This document shows positions 7,225-16,297 of a stretch of DNA of 64,000 nt, one piece after another. The stretch comes from UBA2334 sp049653005 (GTDB lineage: Bacteria > Pseudomonadota > Gammaproteobacteria > Burkholderiales > Burkholderiaceae_C). The notes below the pieces were generated by a model. It saw only the letters and a program-made list of their open reading frames with translations, had not been told where the DNA came from and did not search any database. The stretch spans positions 7,185-71,184 of the forward strand of contig JBASFL010000129.1 of NCBI GenBank assembly GCA_049653005.1. Reading direction: 5' to 3'. A program made the translations under genes and the position numbers. The first letter of the stretch is position 1. Each line of letters begins with the position of its first letter.

Positions 7225-10140
7225 TTACAGCGTGCGCGCCACTTCCTTGACTTCGAAGAATTCGAGCTGATCGCCCTCTTTGATGTCGTTGTAGTTGCGC
7301 AGCTTGATACCGCACTCGAAGCCTTCTTTGACTTCGCGCACATCGTCTTTCATGCGCTTCAAAGAGTCGAGTTCGCCCGTGTACACCACCATGTTTTCGC
7401 GCAGCAGGCGGAAATGCGCGCTGCGGGTGACGTAACCACCGGTGACCATACAACCGGCCACGGTACCGATCTTGGACGCCACAAACACCGTGCGAATCTC
7501 GGCCATACCGATGATTTCTTCGCGGCGATCGGGCGTCAACATGCCGGACATGGCCACCTTGAGTTCGTCCACAGCGTCGTAAATGATGCTGTAGTAACGC
7601 AGGTCCACGCCGTTGTTTTCGGCCAGCTTGCGCGCGCCAGCGTCGGCACGGGTGTTGAAACCAATCACCACGGCTTTGGACGCAATGGCCAAGTTCACAT
7701 CAGACTCGCTGATGCCGCCGACACCGGCGTACACCAGCTGCACCTTGACTTCGTCGGTGGACAGCTTGAGCAACGACTGCGACAACGCTTCTTGCGAACC
7801 TTGCACATCGGCCTTGACGATGATGGGCAGGGTTTTGACCTCGCCCGCCGTCATGTCGCTGAACATGTTTTCCAGCTTGGCGGCTTGTTGCTTGGCCAAC
7901 TTGGTGTTGCGGAACTTGCCTGCGCGGTAGGTGGCAATTTCACGGGCCCGGCGTTCGTCGGACAACACCATGAACTCGTCACCGGCCTGTGGCACTTCGG
8001 TCAAACCTTGGATTTCGACTGGGATGGAAGGGCCTGCCGACTTCGCGGTGCGGCCGTTTTCATCCAACATGGCACGCACACGGCCAAACGTTTGACCCGC
8101 CAACACCACGTCACCCACCTTCAAGGTGCCTGACTGCACCAGCACAGTGGCGACAGGGCCTCGGCCTTTGTCCAGCTGGGCTTCGATGACCAGGCCTTTG
8201 GCCATCACATCGACCGGTGCCTTCAGCTCCAGCACTTCCGCTTGCAACAGCACTTGCTCCAGCAGGGCGTCCACACCCATACCGGTTTTGGACGACACGG
8301 GCACGAAGGGCGATTCACCGCCGTACTCTTCGGGCACCACCTCTTCCACCACCAGCTCTTGCTTGACGCGGTCGGGGTTGGCATCGGGCTTGTCGGCCTT
8401 GGTGATCGCCACCACGATGGGCACACCCGCCGCTTTCGCGTGCTTGATGGCCTCTTTGGTTTGCGGCATCACACCGTCGTCGGCGGCCACCACCAGAATC
8501 ACGATGTCAGTGGCTTTGGCACCACGGGCACGCATGGCGGTGAACGCCTCGTGACCGGGGGTGTCCAGGAAGGAAATCATGCCGCGAGGCGTTTCCACGT
8601 GGTAAGCGCCAATGTGCTGCGTGATACCACCGGCCTCACCCGCCGCCACTTTGGCACGGCGGATGTAGTCCAGCAGCGAGGTTTTGCCGTGATCGACGTG
8701 GCCCATGACCGTGACCACAGGGGCACGGGACATAGACTCGGCCTGCTCGGCAGCCGTGTCGTCGTCGGTGAACGCTTCTGGGTCGTCCAACGCCGCTTGC
8801 ACCGCGCGGTGGCCCAGCTCTTCCACCACAATCATGGCGGTGTCTTGGTCCAGCGGCTGGTTGATGGTGACCATCTGACCCAGCTTCATCAAATGCTTGA
8901 TGACCTCGGACGATTTGATGGACATTTTGTGGGCCAATTCGGCCACCGTGATGGTCTCGGGCACGTGCACTTCCAACACCTTGAACTCGGCCGGTGCGGC
9001 AAAGTTGGAGGTTTGGTTGTCACGGCTGTCGCGGCTGTCACGACGGCCCTTGGGGCCCCCACGCCAGTTGGAGCGACCCGCCGAGGTGTCGCCACGGGTT
9101 TTGATTTCTTTCTTCTTCGCCGCGTCGTCTTTCCAGGTGGAAGACAGGTTTTCGGACTTGACTTCTTTTTTGCCAGCTGCGCCCGGCGCTGCCACAGCCG
9201 GACGGGCCGCGCCCGGAGCGGTGGTGCCAGCGGGTTTGTGCAACGTGCCTTTCAAAGCGGCTTTGGGGTCCACCGCCGGCTTGACTTCGGGTTCGGGCTT
9301 TTTGGCCACCAGCACCTTTTTGGGCGCGGACATCATTTCGCGAATGGCGGCTGCCTCAGCCTCAGCCTTGCGGCGACGGGCTTGCAGGTCCAGCGCTTTG
9401 GCCGCTTCGGCGGCTTTTTCGCTGGCAACCTTGGCCTGTTGCACGCGACGTGCCTCCTGCTGAGCCTCTTCTTGCGCGTTGGGCTGTGCAGCCACCACGG
9501 GTGAAGTGGGCGCAGCAGTGGCAGTGGCCGCAGGGGGCTGTGCGGTTTGCTGCACAGGGGCGCTGGCAGCACGCTGCGCCGCATCCAGACGGGCAGCCTC
9601 GGCCTCTGCCGCGGCACGCGCGGCTTGACGCTGTTGCTCTTGTTCCTGCTTGGCAGCCGCTTCGGCTTCGCGCGCCTCTTGGGCTTCACGCTCCAAACGC
9701 CGCTGGGCCAGCTCTTCTTCTTGCACGCGCAACAACTCAGCTTGCTGACGCGCATCTTCTTCGCGACGTTTCAGCGCTTCGGCGTCTGCTGCCGCAGCAT
9801 TGGGGCGTTCAGCGGCAGCCGCTTCGGCGGCCACATCTTCGTCACGCTGAATGAACGTGCGCTTTTTGCGCACTTCCACTTGGATGGTGCGGGCACGTCC
9901 GGTGGCATCGGCCTGTTTGATTTCCGAGGTCGATTTTTTGACCAAGGTGATTTTTTTACGCTCGCCCGACGCTGTGCCGTGGCTGATTTGGAGGTAGTTG
10001 AGCAACTTGTGCTTGTCTGCCTCGGAAACGGGATCGCCACCCGATGACTTGGGCACACCGGCGCTGGCCAGTTGCTCCAGCAGGGTGTGGGTGGGTTTGT
10101 GCAGTTCGGCTGCCAATTCTGCGACGCTGATGCTGGTCAT
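7225..10140 (-). CDS. infB: Translation initiation factor IF-2
   Basis: A 971-residue IF-2 that brings initiator tRNA to the ribosome. Order of parts: IF2_N domain (residues 1-55), a long Ala/Glu/Gln/Arg-rich coiled region (about 80-260), a low-complexity Pro/Lys linker with an Arg/Asp/Ser patch, a second IF2_N domain (about 385-440), the G domain (G1 GHVDHGKTS at about 480, G3 DTPGHEAF), then domains II-IV with DLRYYSIIYDAVDEVK-like sequence and the C-terminal tRNA-binding domain. The G4 motif reads TKAD where the canonical form is NKxD. It starts 26 bases after nusA and is in one operon with it. Confidence 0.97.
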   Translation of the reverse strand: MTSISVAELAAELHKPTHTLLEQLASAGVPKSSGGDPVSEADKHKLLNYLQISHGTASGERKKITLVKKSTSEIKQADATGRARTIQVEVRKKRTFIQRDEDVAAEAAAAERPNAAAADAEALKRREEDARQQAELLRVQEEELAQRRLEREAQEAREAEAAAKQEQEQQRQAARAAAEAEAARLDAAQRAASAPVQQTAQPPAATATAAPTSPVVAAQPNAQEEAQQEARRVQQAKVASEKAAEAAKALDLQARRRKAEAEAAAIREMMSAPKKVLVAKKPEPEVKPAVDPKAALKGTLHKPAGTTAPGAARPAVAAPGAAGKKEVKSENLSSTWKDDAAKKKEIKTRGDTSAGRSNWRGGPKGRRDSRDSRDNQTSNFAAPAEFKVLEVHVPETITVAELAHKMSIKSSEVIKHLMKLGQMVTINQPLDQDTAMIVVEELGHRAVQAALDDPEAFTDDDTAAEQAESMSRAPVVTVMGHVDHGKTSLLDYIRRAKVAAGEAGGITQHIGAYHVETPRGMISFLDTPGHEAFTAMRARGAKATDIVILVVAADDGVMPQTKEAIKHAKAAGVPIVVAITKADKPDANPDRVKQELVVEEVVPEEYGGESPFVPVSSKTGMGVDALLEQVLLQAEVLELKAPVDVMAKGLVIEAQLDKGRGPVATVLVQSGTLKVGDVVLAGQTFGRVRAMLDENGRTAKSAGPSIPVEIQGLTEVPQAGDEFMVLSDERRAREIATYRAGKFRNTKLAKQQAAKLENMFSDMTAGEVKTLPIIVKADVQGSQEALSQSLLKLSTDEVKVQLVYAGVGGISESDVNLAIASKAVVIGFNTRADAGARKLAENNGVDLRYYSIIYDAVDELKVAMSGMLTPDRREEIIGMAEIRTVFVASKIGTVAGCMVTGGYVTRSAHFRLLRENMVVYTGELDSLKRMKDDVREVKEGFECGIKLRNYNDIKEGDQLEFFEVKEVARTL

Positions 10141-10166
10141 GGGTGTGTTCTCCGTTGCCTCCGTGA

Positions 10167-11666
10167 TCAGGATTGGGCCTCACCCGCTTCACCGGCGAAC
10201 CAGTGAGCGCGTGCCTTCATGATCAGGGCTGTCGCTTCGTCGGGCGATTGCCCGGTAATTTCAGACAATTCGTCGGTGGCCAGGTCGGCCAAGTCGTCGC
10301 GGGTGTGCACGCCACCAGCGGCCAACTGGGCGATCATTTCGGGCGAAAGGCCTTCCATGTCGCGAAGGTCTTGCGACACAGACTCCACGCTTTCTTCGCG
10401 CACCAGCTCCATCGTCAGCAAGGCATCTTTGGCGCGTGTGCGCAATTCAGTCACGGTGTCTTCGTCAAAAGACTCGATGTCCAGCATTTCTTGCAGTGGC
10501 ACGTAAGCCACCTCTTCCAAGCTGGTGAACCCTTCGTCGATCAGGATGTCGGCAATTTCCTGGTCCACATCGAGTTTGGCCATGAACAATGCACGCACGC
10601 CATCGGACTCTTCAGCCTGCTTTTGGGCGGATTCGTCAGCGGTCATGATGTTGATGCGCCAACCGGTCAGGTCAGATGCGAGGCGAACGTTCTGACCGCC
10701 ACGCCCGATGGCGATGGCCAGGTTTTCTTCGTCCACCACCACATCCATGGCATGGCGCTCTTCGTCCACCACGATGGATTGCACATTCGCAGGGGCCAAA
10801 GCACCGATCACAAACTGGGCGGGGTCTTCGCTCCACAGCACGATGTCCACGCGCTCGCCAGCCAATTCGGTGGTGACGCCGTTGACGCGGGAACCGCGCA
10901 CGCCCACGCAGGTGCCGATCGGGTCCACGCGCTTGTCGTGCGACAACACGGCAATCTTGGCGCGCGAGCCGGGGTCTCGGGCACAGGTTTTAATTTCCAA
11001 CAGGCCTTGCTCGATCTCGGGCACTTCCTGGCGGAAGAGCTCAATCATGAAAGCAGGGGCCGAGCGGGACAACACAATGGGTGCCCCACGCAGGGTCAAG
11101 TCAACTTCCATGATCATGGCGCGCACGCGGTCGCCGGTGCGGAAGTTTTCCTTGGGGATCATTTCGGTGCGGCGCAAGCGGCCTTCGACGCGACCGCTTT
11201 CGACGATCAGATCGCCCTTGTCCATGCGCTTCACGGTGCCCACGAAGATTTTCTCGCCTCGCGACATGAAATCGTTGAGCAGCATCTCGCGCTCGGCATC
11301 GCGGATTTTTTGCAGGATGACCTGCTTGGCTGCCATGGCACCGATTCGGCCAATCGGCATGCTTTCGATGGGCTTTTCAATGAAGTCGCCCACTTCGATG
11401 TCAGCAATTTCGTCGCTGGCATCGGAAATCAGCTCTTCCGCCTCGGGGTTCTGCAACCCGGCTTCGTCTGGCACCACCAACCAACGGCGGAAGGTTTCGT
11501 AGTTGCCGCTGTCGCGGTCCACGCAGACACGAATGTCCACTTCACCTTGGTAAAGCTTCTTGGTGGCAGAGGCCAGGGCCAGTTCAACTGCCCCAAAAAC
11601 CACATCACGCTCAACATTCTTTTCGCGCGAAATTGCATCGACCAACATCAGGAGTTCGCGATTCAT
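10167..11666 (-). CDS. nusA: Transcription termination/antitermination factor NusA
   Basis: NusA binds RNA polymerase and modulates pausing, termination and antitermination. The 499-residue protein has the N-terminal RNAP-binding domain (MNRELLMLVDAISREKNVER), an S1 domain around residues 135-200, two KH domains including VGVRGSRVN and AIGRGGQNVRLAS, and two acidic C-terminal repeats (about 360-495) like those of E. coli NusA that contact the alpha subunit CTD. It lies 57 bases downstream of rimP and 26 bases upstream of infB. The arrangement allows the NusA-IF2 operon autoregulation known in E. coli, although no regulatory structure was identified here. Confidence 0.97.
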   Translation of the reverse strand: MNRELLMLVDAISREKNVERDVVFGAVELALASATKKLYQGEVDIRVCVDRDSGNYETFRRWLVVPDEAGLQNPEAEELISDASDEIADIEVGDFIEKPIESMPIGRIGAMAAKQVILQKIRDAEREMLLNDFMSRGEKIFVGTVKRMDKGDLIVESGRVEGRLRRTEMIPKENFRTGDRVRAMIMEVDLTLRGAPIVLSRSAPAFMIELFRQEVPEIEQGLLEIKTCARDPGSRAKIAVLSHDKRVDPIGTCVGVRGSRVNGVTTELAGERVDIVLWSEDPAQFVIGALAPANVQSIVVDEERHAMDVVVDEENLAIAIGRGGQNVRLASDLTGWRINIMTADESAQKQAEESDGVRALFMAKLDVDQEIADILIDEGFTSLEEVAYVPLQEMLDIESFDEDTVTELRTRAKDALLTMELVREESVESVSQDLRDMEGLSPEMIAQLAAGGVHTRDDLADLATDELSEITGQSPDEATALIMKARAHWFAGEAGEAQS

Positions 11667-11723
11667 GTCACTGGCCTGCCTTTCTTTTTTCTGCCATCAG
11701 CTTCAATTGGGTGAAATACGGTG

Positions 11724-12320
11724 TCACTCGGCCACATCGGTCGCCGAATCTGGCTGCTCGGCGGCAGCCTTGGGCTTGCGCCCTTTGAAATCCACAATAG
11801 GGGCCAAGCGGGCTTCACGCAATTCATCGAGCGTGAAACGCATGGCCTGGTAAACGGCGGGGGGGCGCTTCTTGCTCACACGCTGGCCGGGCTTGGGGCC
11901 GGGTTCATCGGTCCACACGATTTGCCACGCATCGGGTTGATCGGCGGCCTCCAGCGTGCCCCGGAATTTTTTTCGGTTGGCGGCAATGTCCGTCCCGGTG
12001 ACACCAATCGGCTCTTTCAGGGTCAGATCGATTTCCACGCCCACAAACCGGTTGAAATCACCAGGCGTTTTCAAGGGCCTGTCGATGCCGGGCGATCCGA
12101 CCTCCAACCGCTTGTAGTCAACCGCCTCGACCTCCAGCAAAAACTGAAGCTGACGGGTCACGGCCTCGCAGTCTTCAACGTTGACCATCTGCTCGGGCAC
12201 ACCGGGCTGGTAGGGCATGTCGATGGTGATGCGCAGCAGACCCGCAGCCGAGCGCTCAATGTCCACGAGGTCATAACCCAAACCGGTCACGGTTTGCTCA
12301 ACAGATGCTTGCCACGCCAT
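11724..12320 (-). CDS. rimP: Ribosome maturation factor RimP
   Basis: RimP is needed for 30S maturation. The 198-residue protein carries GYDLVDIERSAAGLLRITID and VNVEDCEAVTRQLQFLLE, followed by LEVGSPGIDRPL, the family hallmarks. ATG 12320 (MAWQASVEQTV) fits the family start; an ATG 18 codons upstream at 12374 lies inside the preceding terminator hairpin and is rejected. The C-terminal 20 residues are Ala/Pro/Asp-rich and variable. It heads the rimP-nusA-infB-rbfA-truB-typA operon, separated from upstream transcription by the hairpin at 12373-12404. Confidence 0.93.
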   Translation of the reverse strand: MAWQASVEQTVTGLGYDLVDIERSAAGLLRITIDMPYQPGVPEQMVNVEDCEAVTRQLQFLLEVEAVDYKRLEVGSPGIDRPLKTPGDFNRFVGVEIDLTLKEPIGVTGTDIAANRKKFRGTLEAADQPDAWQIVWTDEPGPKPGQRVSKKRPPAVYQAMRFTLDELREARLAPIVDFKGRKPKAAAEQPDSATDVAE

Positions 12321-12372
12321 AGATTGCTGGTGTTCGGAGGTGTCCGCCAAAGGGATTGAAAAGCTTTCGCCC

Positions 12373-12404
12373 AAAAAAAATGGGCGGTGATTACCCGCCC
12401 ATTT
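12373..12404 (-). terminator. Terminator in front of the rimP operon
   Basis: On the minus strand AAATGGGCGG(G), a short loop and its complement CCGCCCATTT are followed by a run of eight T. It ends transcription from the DUF2788 gene about 65 bases after its stop and insulates the rimP operon, whose promoter must then lie in the remaining 50 bases or overlap the hairpin. Confidence 0.88.
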
Positions 12405-12468
12405 GGTCGTGAAGCTCGCATTCTAACCCGAGGTGCCGCCTTGCGCAACGCAGTTGGGGGCAAACAGG

Positions 12469-12690
12469 TCACATGCCCAGCGCCCACTTGATGATGTTTT
12501 TGGCTAAAAACCCCAACATACCGAAAGACAGCACCAGAAACAGGATGAACGTGCCGAACTTGCCAGCCTTCGATTCGCGCGCCAGATTGAGCACGATGAA
12601 CATCATGTACAAAATGAATGCGCCCACGCCAAACGTGAGGCCGAACTGGGCTATTTGCCCTTCGGTGTACCCGAAGATGGTGTTTTCCAT
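12469..12690 (-). CDS. DUF2788 small membrane protein
   Basis: A 73-residue protein with two predicted membrane segments (about residues 15-36 and 45-68) separated by the charged loop LARESKAGKFGTF, which is the DUF2788 signature. Function unknown; it is a conserved small inner-membrane protein of beta- and gammaproteobacteria. It follows the DUF2189 gene by 60 bases on the same strand and is followed by a terminator, so it is either monocistronic or in a two-gene unit. Confidence 0.88.
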   Translation of the reverse strand: MENTIFGYTEGQIAQFGLTFGVGAFILYMMFIVLNLARESKAGKFGTFILFLVLSFGMLGFLAKNIIKWALGM

Positions 12691-12750
12691 GAGATCAGTG
12701 TGGTGGGCCCAACGCCAAACCGCCCACGGCGGGCGGCGCCAGAGTATCGC

Positions 12751-13512
12751 TCAAGCGGCCCGCGTCAAATCGCAGTAAGCGTGCCAACTGGCGTGCGCCA
12801 AAACCGGCACCACCACCACCAGCCCGACCAGCCCCGTCAGCATGCCAACGCCCACCAAGGTCATGATGATCAACGCCCACAATCCCAACACAAAAGGGTA
12901 AGAGCCCACAGCATTCCAGCTGGCCAACACCGCCGCGCGGACCGATGCCTGCGTGTCCACCAACATGGGAATGGCCACCACACTGGACGCAAACATGGGG
13001 GCGGCGAGCACGCCACCCAAAAACAGCCAGACCTCGAACAGCCAACTGTCACCGGACAACACCACGTGTCTCAAAAAGTCCACCGGATTGCGCACAGGCA
13101 CGGGCGCGAGCGCCGTGATCATGGAGGCTGAAGTCATCACCCAGCCTGTGGCGGCAAAGCTGAGCAGCAGGCCAAACACCATCAAACGGCCATCGAGCGA
13201 GCGCCAAATGCGGAACACCTCTGACATGCCTACACAGTGCCCGGTGGCGCACTGTCGACTGATTTGGTACAGGCCTGTGGTCAGGATGGGGGCCACGATC
13301 ATGAAGCCCGAAAAGGCCCCCGCCAACATCCAAAACCGGTCACCGGCCGCCCACAGCAGCAGCCACCCGATACAAGCCAGCAAGGTACCGTGAAACAAGC
13401 CAGGTCCTGGGTTGCGCAGAAAGTCAGCCCAGCCCAGGCGCAACCACCTGAAGGGGGCATCCATACCGATGGGGGAGGCATTCGGAGGGGGTGTCATGGC
13501 CGTCGCGTTCAT
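12751..13512 (-). CDS. DUF2189 integral membrane protein
   Basis: A 253-residue membrane protein with about six hydrophobic segments. The opening RWLRLGWADFLRNPGPGLFHG followed by GFMIVAPILTTGLYQISRQ is characteristic of DUF2189 proteins, which are widespread in Alpha- and Betaproteobacteria and have no assigned function. The first 20 residues are a cytoplasmic Pro-rich leader. ATG 13497 (MTPPPN), five codons downstream of the chosen start, is an alternative. Confidence 0.87.
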   Translation of the reverse strand: MNATAMTPPPNASPIGMDAPFRWLRLGWADFLRNPGPGLFHGTLLACIGWLLLWAAGDRFWMLAGAFSGFMIVAPILTTGLYQISRQCATGHCVGMSEVFRIWRSLDGRLMVFGLLLSFAATGWVMTSASMITALAPVPVRNPVDFLRHVVLSGDSWLFEVWLFLGGVLAAPMFASSVVAIPMLVDTQASVRAAVLASWNAVGSYPFVLGLWALIIMTLVGVGMLTGLVGLVVVVPVLAHASWHAYCDLTRAA

Positions 13513-13584
13513 TGCGGCGCAGTGTAGCGAGATGCTCCCGCTACACCGACCGGGTAAACACGTACAAACCGAGGGTGTATTCCC

Positions 13585-15219
13585 TCAATAACCCGCGGCG
13601 GCAAGCAAGGCCTGGGTGTAGGCATGACGGGGGGCACTGAAGACCGATGCCATGCCCCCCTGCTCCACCACCTCGCCGCCTTTGAGCACCAGCACCTGGT
13701 GCGCCATGGCCTGAATCACGTCCATGTCGTGGGTGATGAGCAGGTAGCTCAACTGCCGTTCGCGCTGCAGCCGCTGCAACAGCGTCAGCACCTGCTGCTG
13801 CACGGTCACATCCAGGGCGCTGGTGGGCTCGTCCAGCACCAGCACAGCGGGCTCAACGATCAAGGCCCGTGCGATGGCCAGGCGTTGTCGCTGGCCCCCT
13901 GAAAATTCATGTGGGTAGCGTTGCAACAGGGCATGAGCGGCCTGCGCGTGATCGGCGCCTTCGTCCACCAGCCCCACGCTGGCCAAGGTGGCCAGCACCC
14001 GCTCGCGCCGCTGCGCAGACGGCAACCCCTGGGCGTGAACATCCAGCCCCTCGCCCACAATTTGCTCCACCGTCATGCGGGGCGACAGCGAGGAAAACGG
14101 GTCTTGAAACACCACCTGCACCTGGCTGCGTTGGCGGCGGTTGGCTTGCGCGTTGCGCGACCAGGGCTGGCCCGCCACGCGCAAGTCGCCGGTGAAAGCG
14201 ATCAAATCCAGCGCCGCCAGGGCAAGGGTGGACTTGCCCGAGCCCGACTCACCCACCACCCCCAGCGTTTGGCCGGGTTGCAAAGCAAAGCTGGCGGCCT
14301 TCAGCGCCACAGACTGGCCACAACCGAACCAGCCCCGAATGCCTGGCTTGGGCACCGGGTAAGACACGCCCAGATTTGCCGCTTGCAGCGGCGAAGCCGT
14401 GCCTGCTGGCGGAGCAGCAAGCGAATCAATGGGTGACAGCGGGTCGCGCTGCGGGCGGCTGTTGAGCAGTTTTTGGGTGTAAGGGTGCTGAGGGTTGGCA
14501 AACACCTCGGCCACGGTGCCCTGCTCCACCAGCACGCCGCGCTCCATGATGGCCACGCGGTTGGCAAAGCGGCGCACCAGTTGCAAATCGTGTGTGATGA
14601 GCAACACCGCCATGCCCCGCTCGCGCTGCTGGGTGGCCAGCAAGTCCAGAATTTGCCCGCGCAGCGACACGTCCAGGGCCGTGGTGGGCTCGTCGGCAAG
14701 CAGCAGCTTGGGGGCGCTGGCCAGGGCCATGGCAATCATGGCGCGCTGGCGTTGCCCGCCGCTCAGCTGGTGGGGGTAGGCCTGGGCTTTGCTGGCGGGC
14801 TCTGGCAGGCCCGTGGATGCCAACAAATCAATAGCTGACTTGATAGACATATCAAGCGGTAAGCCCTGTTTTAACTGAAAAATTTCGGCAATTTGTTTGC
14901 CCACCGTCATCAGCGGGTTCAGCGCGGTCATGGGCTCCTGAAAAACCATGGCCACGTCGCCGCCGCGCACACCGCGCAGCTGGTGTTCGGTCATGCCCAA
15001 CAGGTCTTGGCCCTCCAGCACGGCCCGGCCAGAAGTGCGCGCGTTGGCCACCAGCCCCAGCAAGCTCAAGGCGGTGAGCGTTTTGCCCGAGCCCGATTCG
15101 CCCACCAGCGCCAGTTTTTCACCGGCGTTGATGTGAAAGCTGACGCCCTTGACCACTTCGTGTGCGCCAAAGGCCAAGCGCAGGTCGGTCACGCTCAGCA
15201 AGGTTTGGGACTGCGTCAT
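13585..15219 (-). CDS. yejF: Peptide ABC transporter, tandem ATP-binding protein (YejF type)
   Basis: A 544-residue protein with two complete ABC cassettes. The first has Walker A GESGSGKT, signature LSGGQRQR and Walker B LLLADEPTTALD; the second has GESGSGKS, FSGGQRQR and VLVLDEPTSALD. Such double ATPases energise dipeptide/oligopeptide (YejABEF) or related importers. The start overlaps the stop of yejE by four bases (ATGA). Residues 121-130 (LPLDMSIKSAID), between the Q-loop region and the first signature motif, are encoded by a copy of the dispersed repeat. Last gene of the transporter operon. Confidence 0.92.
   Translation of the reverse strand: MTQSQTLLSVTDLRLAFGAHEVVKGVSFHINAGEKLALVGESGSGKTLTALSLLGLVANARTSGRAVLEGQDLLGMTEHQLRGVRGGDVAMVFQEPMTALNPLMTVGKQIAEIFQLKQGLPLDMSIKSAIDLLASTGLPEPASKAQAYPHQLSGGQRQRAMIAMALASAPKLLLADEPTTALDVSLRGQILDLLATQQRERGMAVLLITHDLQLVRRFANRVAIMERGVLVEQGTVAEVFANPQHPYTQKLLNSRPQRDPLSPIDSLAAPPAGTASPLQAANLGVSYPVPKPGIRGWFGCGQSVALKAASFALQPGQTLGVVGESGSGKSTLALAALDLIAFTGDLRVAGQPWSRNAQANRRQRSQVQVVFQDPFSSLSPRMTVEQIVGEGLDVHAQGLPSAQRRERVLATLASVGLVDEGADHAQAAHALLQRYPHEFSGGQRQRLAIARALIVEPAVLVLDEPTSALDVTVQQQVLTLLQRLQRERQLSYLLITHDMDVIQAMAHQVLVLKGGEVVEQGGMASVFSAPRHAYTQALLAAAGY
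14832..14858 (+). repeat. Dispersed repeat core, copy 3, inside the yejF-type gene
   Basis: TAGC, 17 bases, CAAGCG, then GTAAGCC and an A/T-rich tail; the left flank AAATCA is shared with copy 2. Antisense to the gene and translated in the same phase as copies 2, 8 and 12. Confidence 0.8.
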
Positions 15220-16289
15220 GGCTGCCCCTCCGCATCGGCCTTGCGCGGATCCAGCGCGTCGCGCAACGCGTCGCCCATGAAGGTGAGCAGCAGCAGCGTG
15301 ACCACCAGCACAGCAAAGGTGGACAGCGAAATCCACCACGCGTCGATGTTGTTTTTGCCCTGCGACAGCAATTCGCCCAGGCTCGGTGTGCCCGGCGGCA
15401 CGCCCAGCCCCAGAAAGTCCAGGCTGGTCAGCGCCAGGATGGACGCGCTCATGCGAAACGGCAAAAACGTCACCACCGGCGTGAGGCTGTTGGGCAGGAT
15501 GTGCCGGGTGATGATCTGCCAGTGCCCCAGCCCCATGGCGCGGGCGGCGCGCACGTAGTCCATTTGGCGGTTGCGCAAAAACTCGGCACGCACATAGTCG
15601 CTCAGGCCCATCCAGCCAAACAAACTCAGCAGCACCAGCAACAGCGCCAGGCTGGGCTGGAACAGGGCCGAAAAGATGATGAGCAAATACAGCTCGGGCA
15701 TGGAGCCCCAGATTTCAATGAAGCGCTGGAACGCCAAATCGGTCTTGCCGCCAAAGTAGCCCTGAATGGCCCCGGTCAGCACCCCCAGCGCCACACCACA
15801 CACCGTGAGCGCCAACGCAAACAACACGCTCACGCGAAAGCCGTAGATCAGTTGCGCCAGCAGGTCGCGCCCCCGGTCATCGGTGCCCAGCCAGTTGTCG
15901 GTGGTGGGGGCAGACGGGTTGGGGGCTTTGGCAAAGTAGTTCAGCGTTTTGGGGCCGTAGCGGTTGGGCGCGTACAGCACCCAGTTGCCGGGCTCGGCCA
16001 GCTTTTGCTGGATGAACGGGTCCAAATAGTCGGTGGGCGTGGGAAAGTCGCCACCAAAGGTGGTTTCGGGGTAATCGTGCAGCATGGGCGCGTACCACTG
16101 GCCCTGGTGGCGCACCACCAGCGGGCGGTCGTTGCTGATCAGCTCGGCCACCAGGCTCAAACCGACGAGGAGGCAAAACGCCAGCAGGCTCCAAAAGCCC
16201 AAGCGGTTGCACTTGAAGCGCTGCCAGGCGCGCTGTGACGGCGACACAGACGGCTTGAATGCGGGCGGGGTGTTCATGGCGGCGGGCAT
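15216..16289 (-). CDS. yejE: Peptide ABC transporter permease (YejE type)
   Basis: A 357-residue inner-membrane permease of the DppC/OppC class. There is one N-terminal membrane segment (about residues 28-50), a long periplasmic loop containing the YejE-type sequence DYPETTFGGDFPTPTDYLDP, then five segments with the ABC permease coupling motif near EIWGSMPELYLL. It starts 8 bases after yejB and overlaps yejF by four bases. Neither ATG 16289 nor ATG 16277 (MNTPPAF) has a clear ribosome-binding site; the longer form is given. Confidence 0.9.
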   Translation of the reverse strand: MPAAMNTPPAFKPSVSPSQRAWQRFKCNRLGFWSLLAFCLLVGLSLVAELISNDRPLVVRHQGQWYAPMLHDYPETTFGGDFPTPTDYLDPFIQQKLAEPGNWVLYAPNRYGPKTLNYFAKAPNPSAPTTDNWLGTDDRGRDLLAQLIYGFRVSVLFALALTVCGVALGVLTGAIQGYFGGKTDLAFQRFIEIWGSMPELYLLIIFSALFQPSLALLLVLLSLFGWMGLSDYVRAEFLRNRQMDYVRAARAMGLGHWQIITRHILPNSLTPVVTFLPFRMSASILALTSLDFLGLGVPPGTPSLGELLSQGKNNIDAWWISLSTFAVLVVTLLLLTFMGDALRDALDPRKADAEGQP

Positions 16290-16297
16290 TCAGGGGG

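Noticed and set aside
14301..14735. Overlapping frames inside the yejF-type gene as extra genes
   Set aside because: They are shifted-frame shadows of the ABC ATPase; translations are Pro/Arg/Cys-rich with no ribosome-binding sites.
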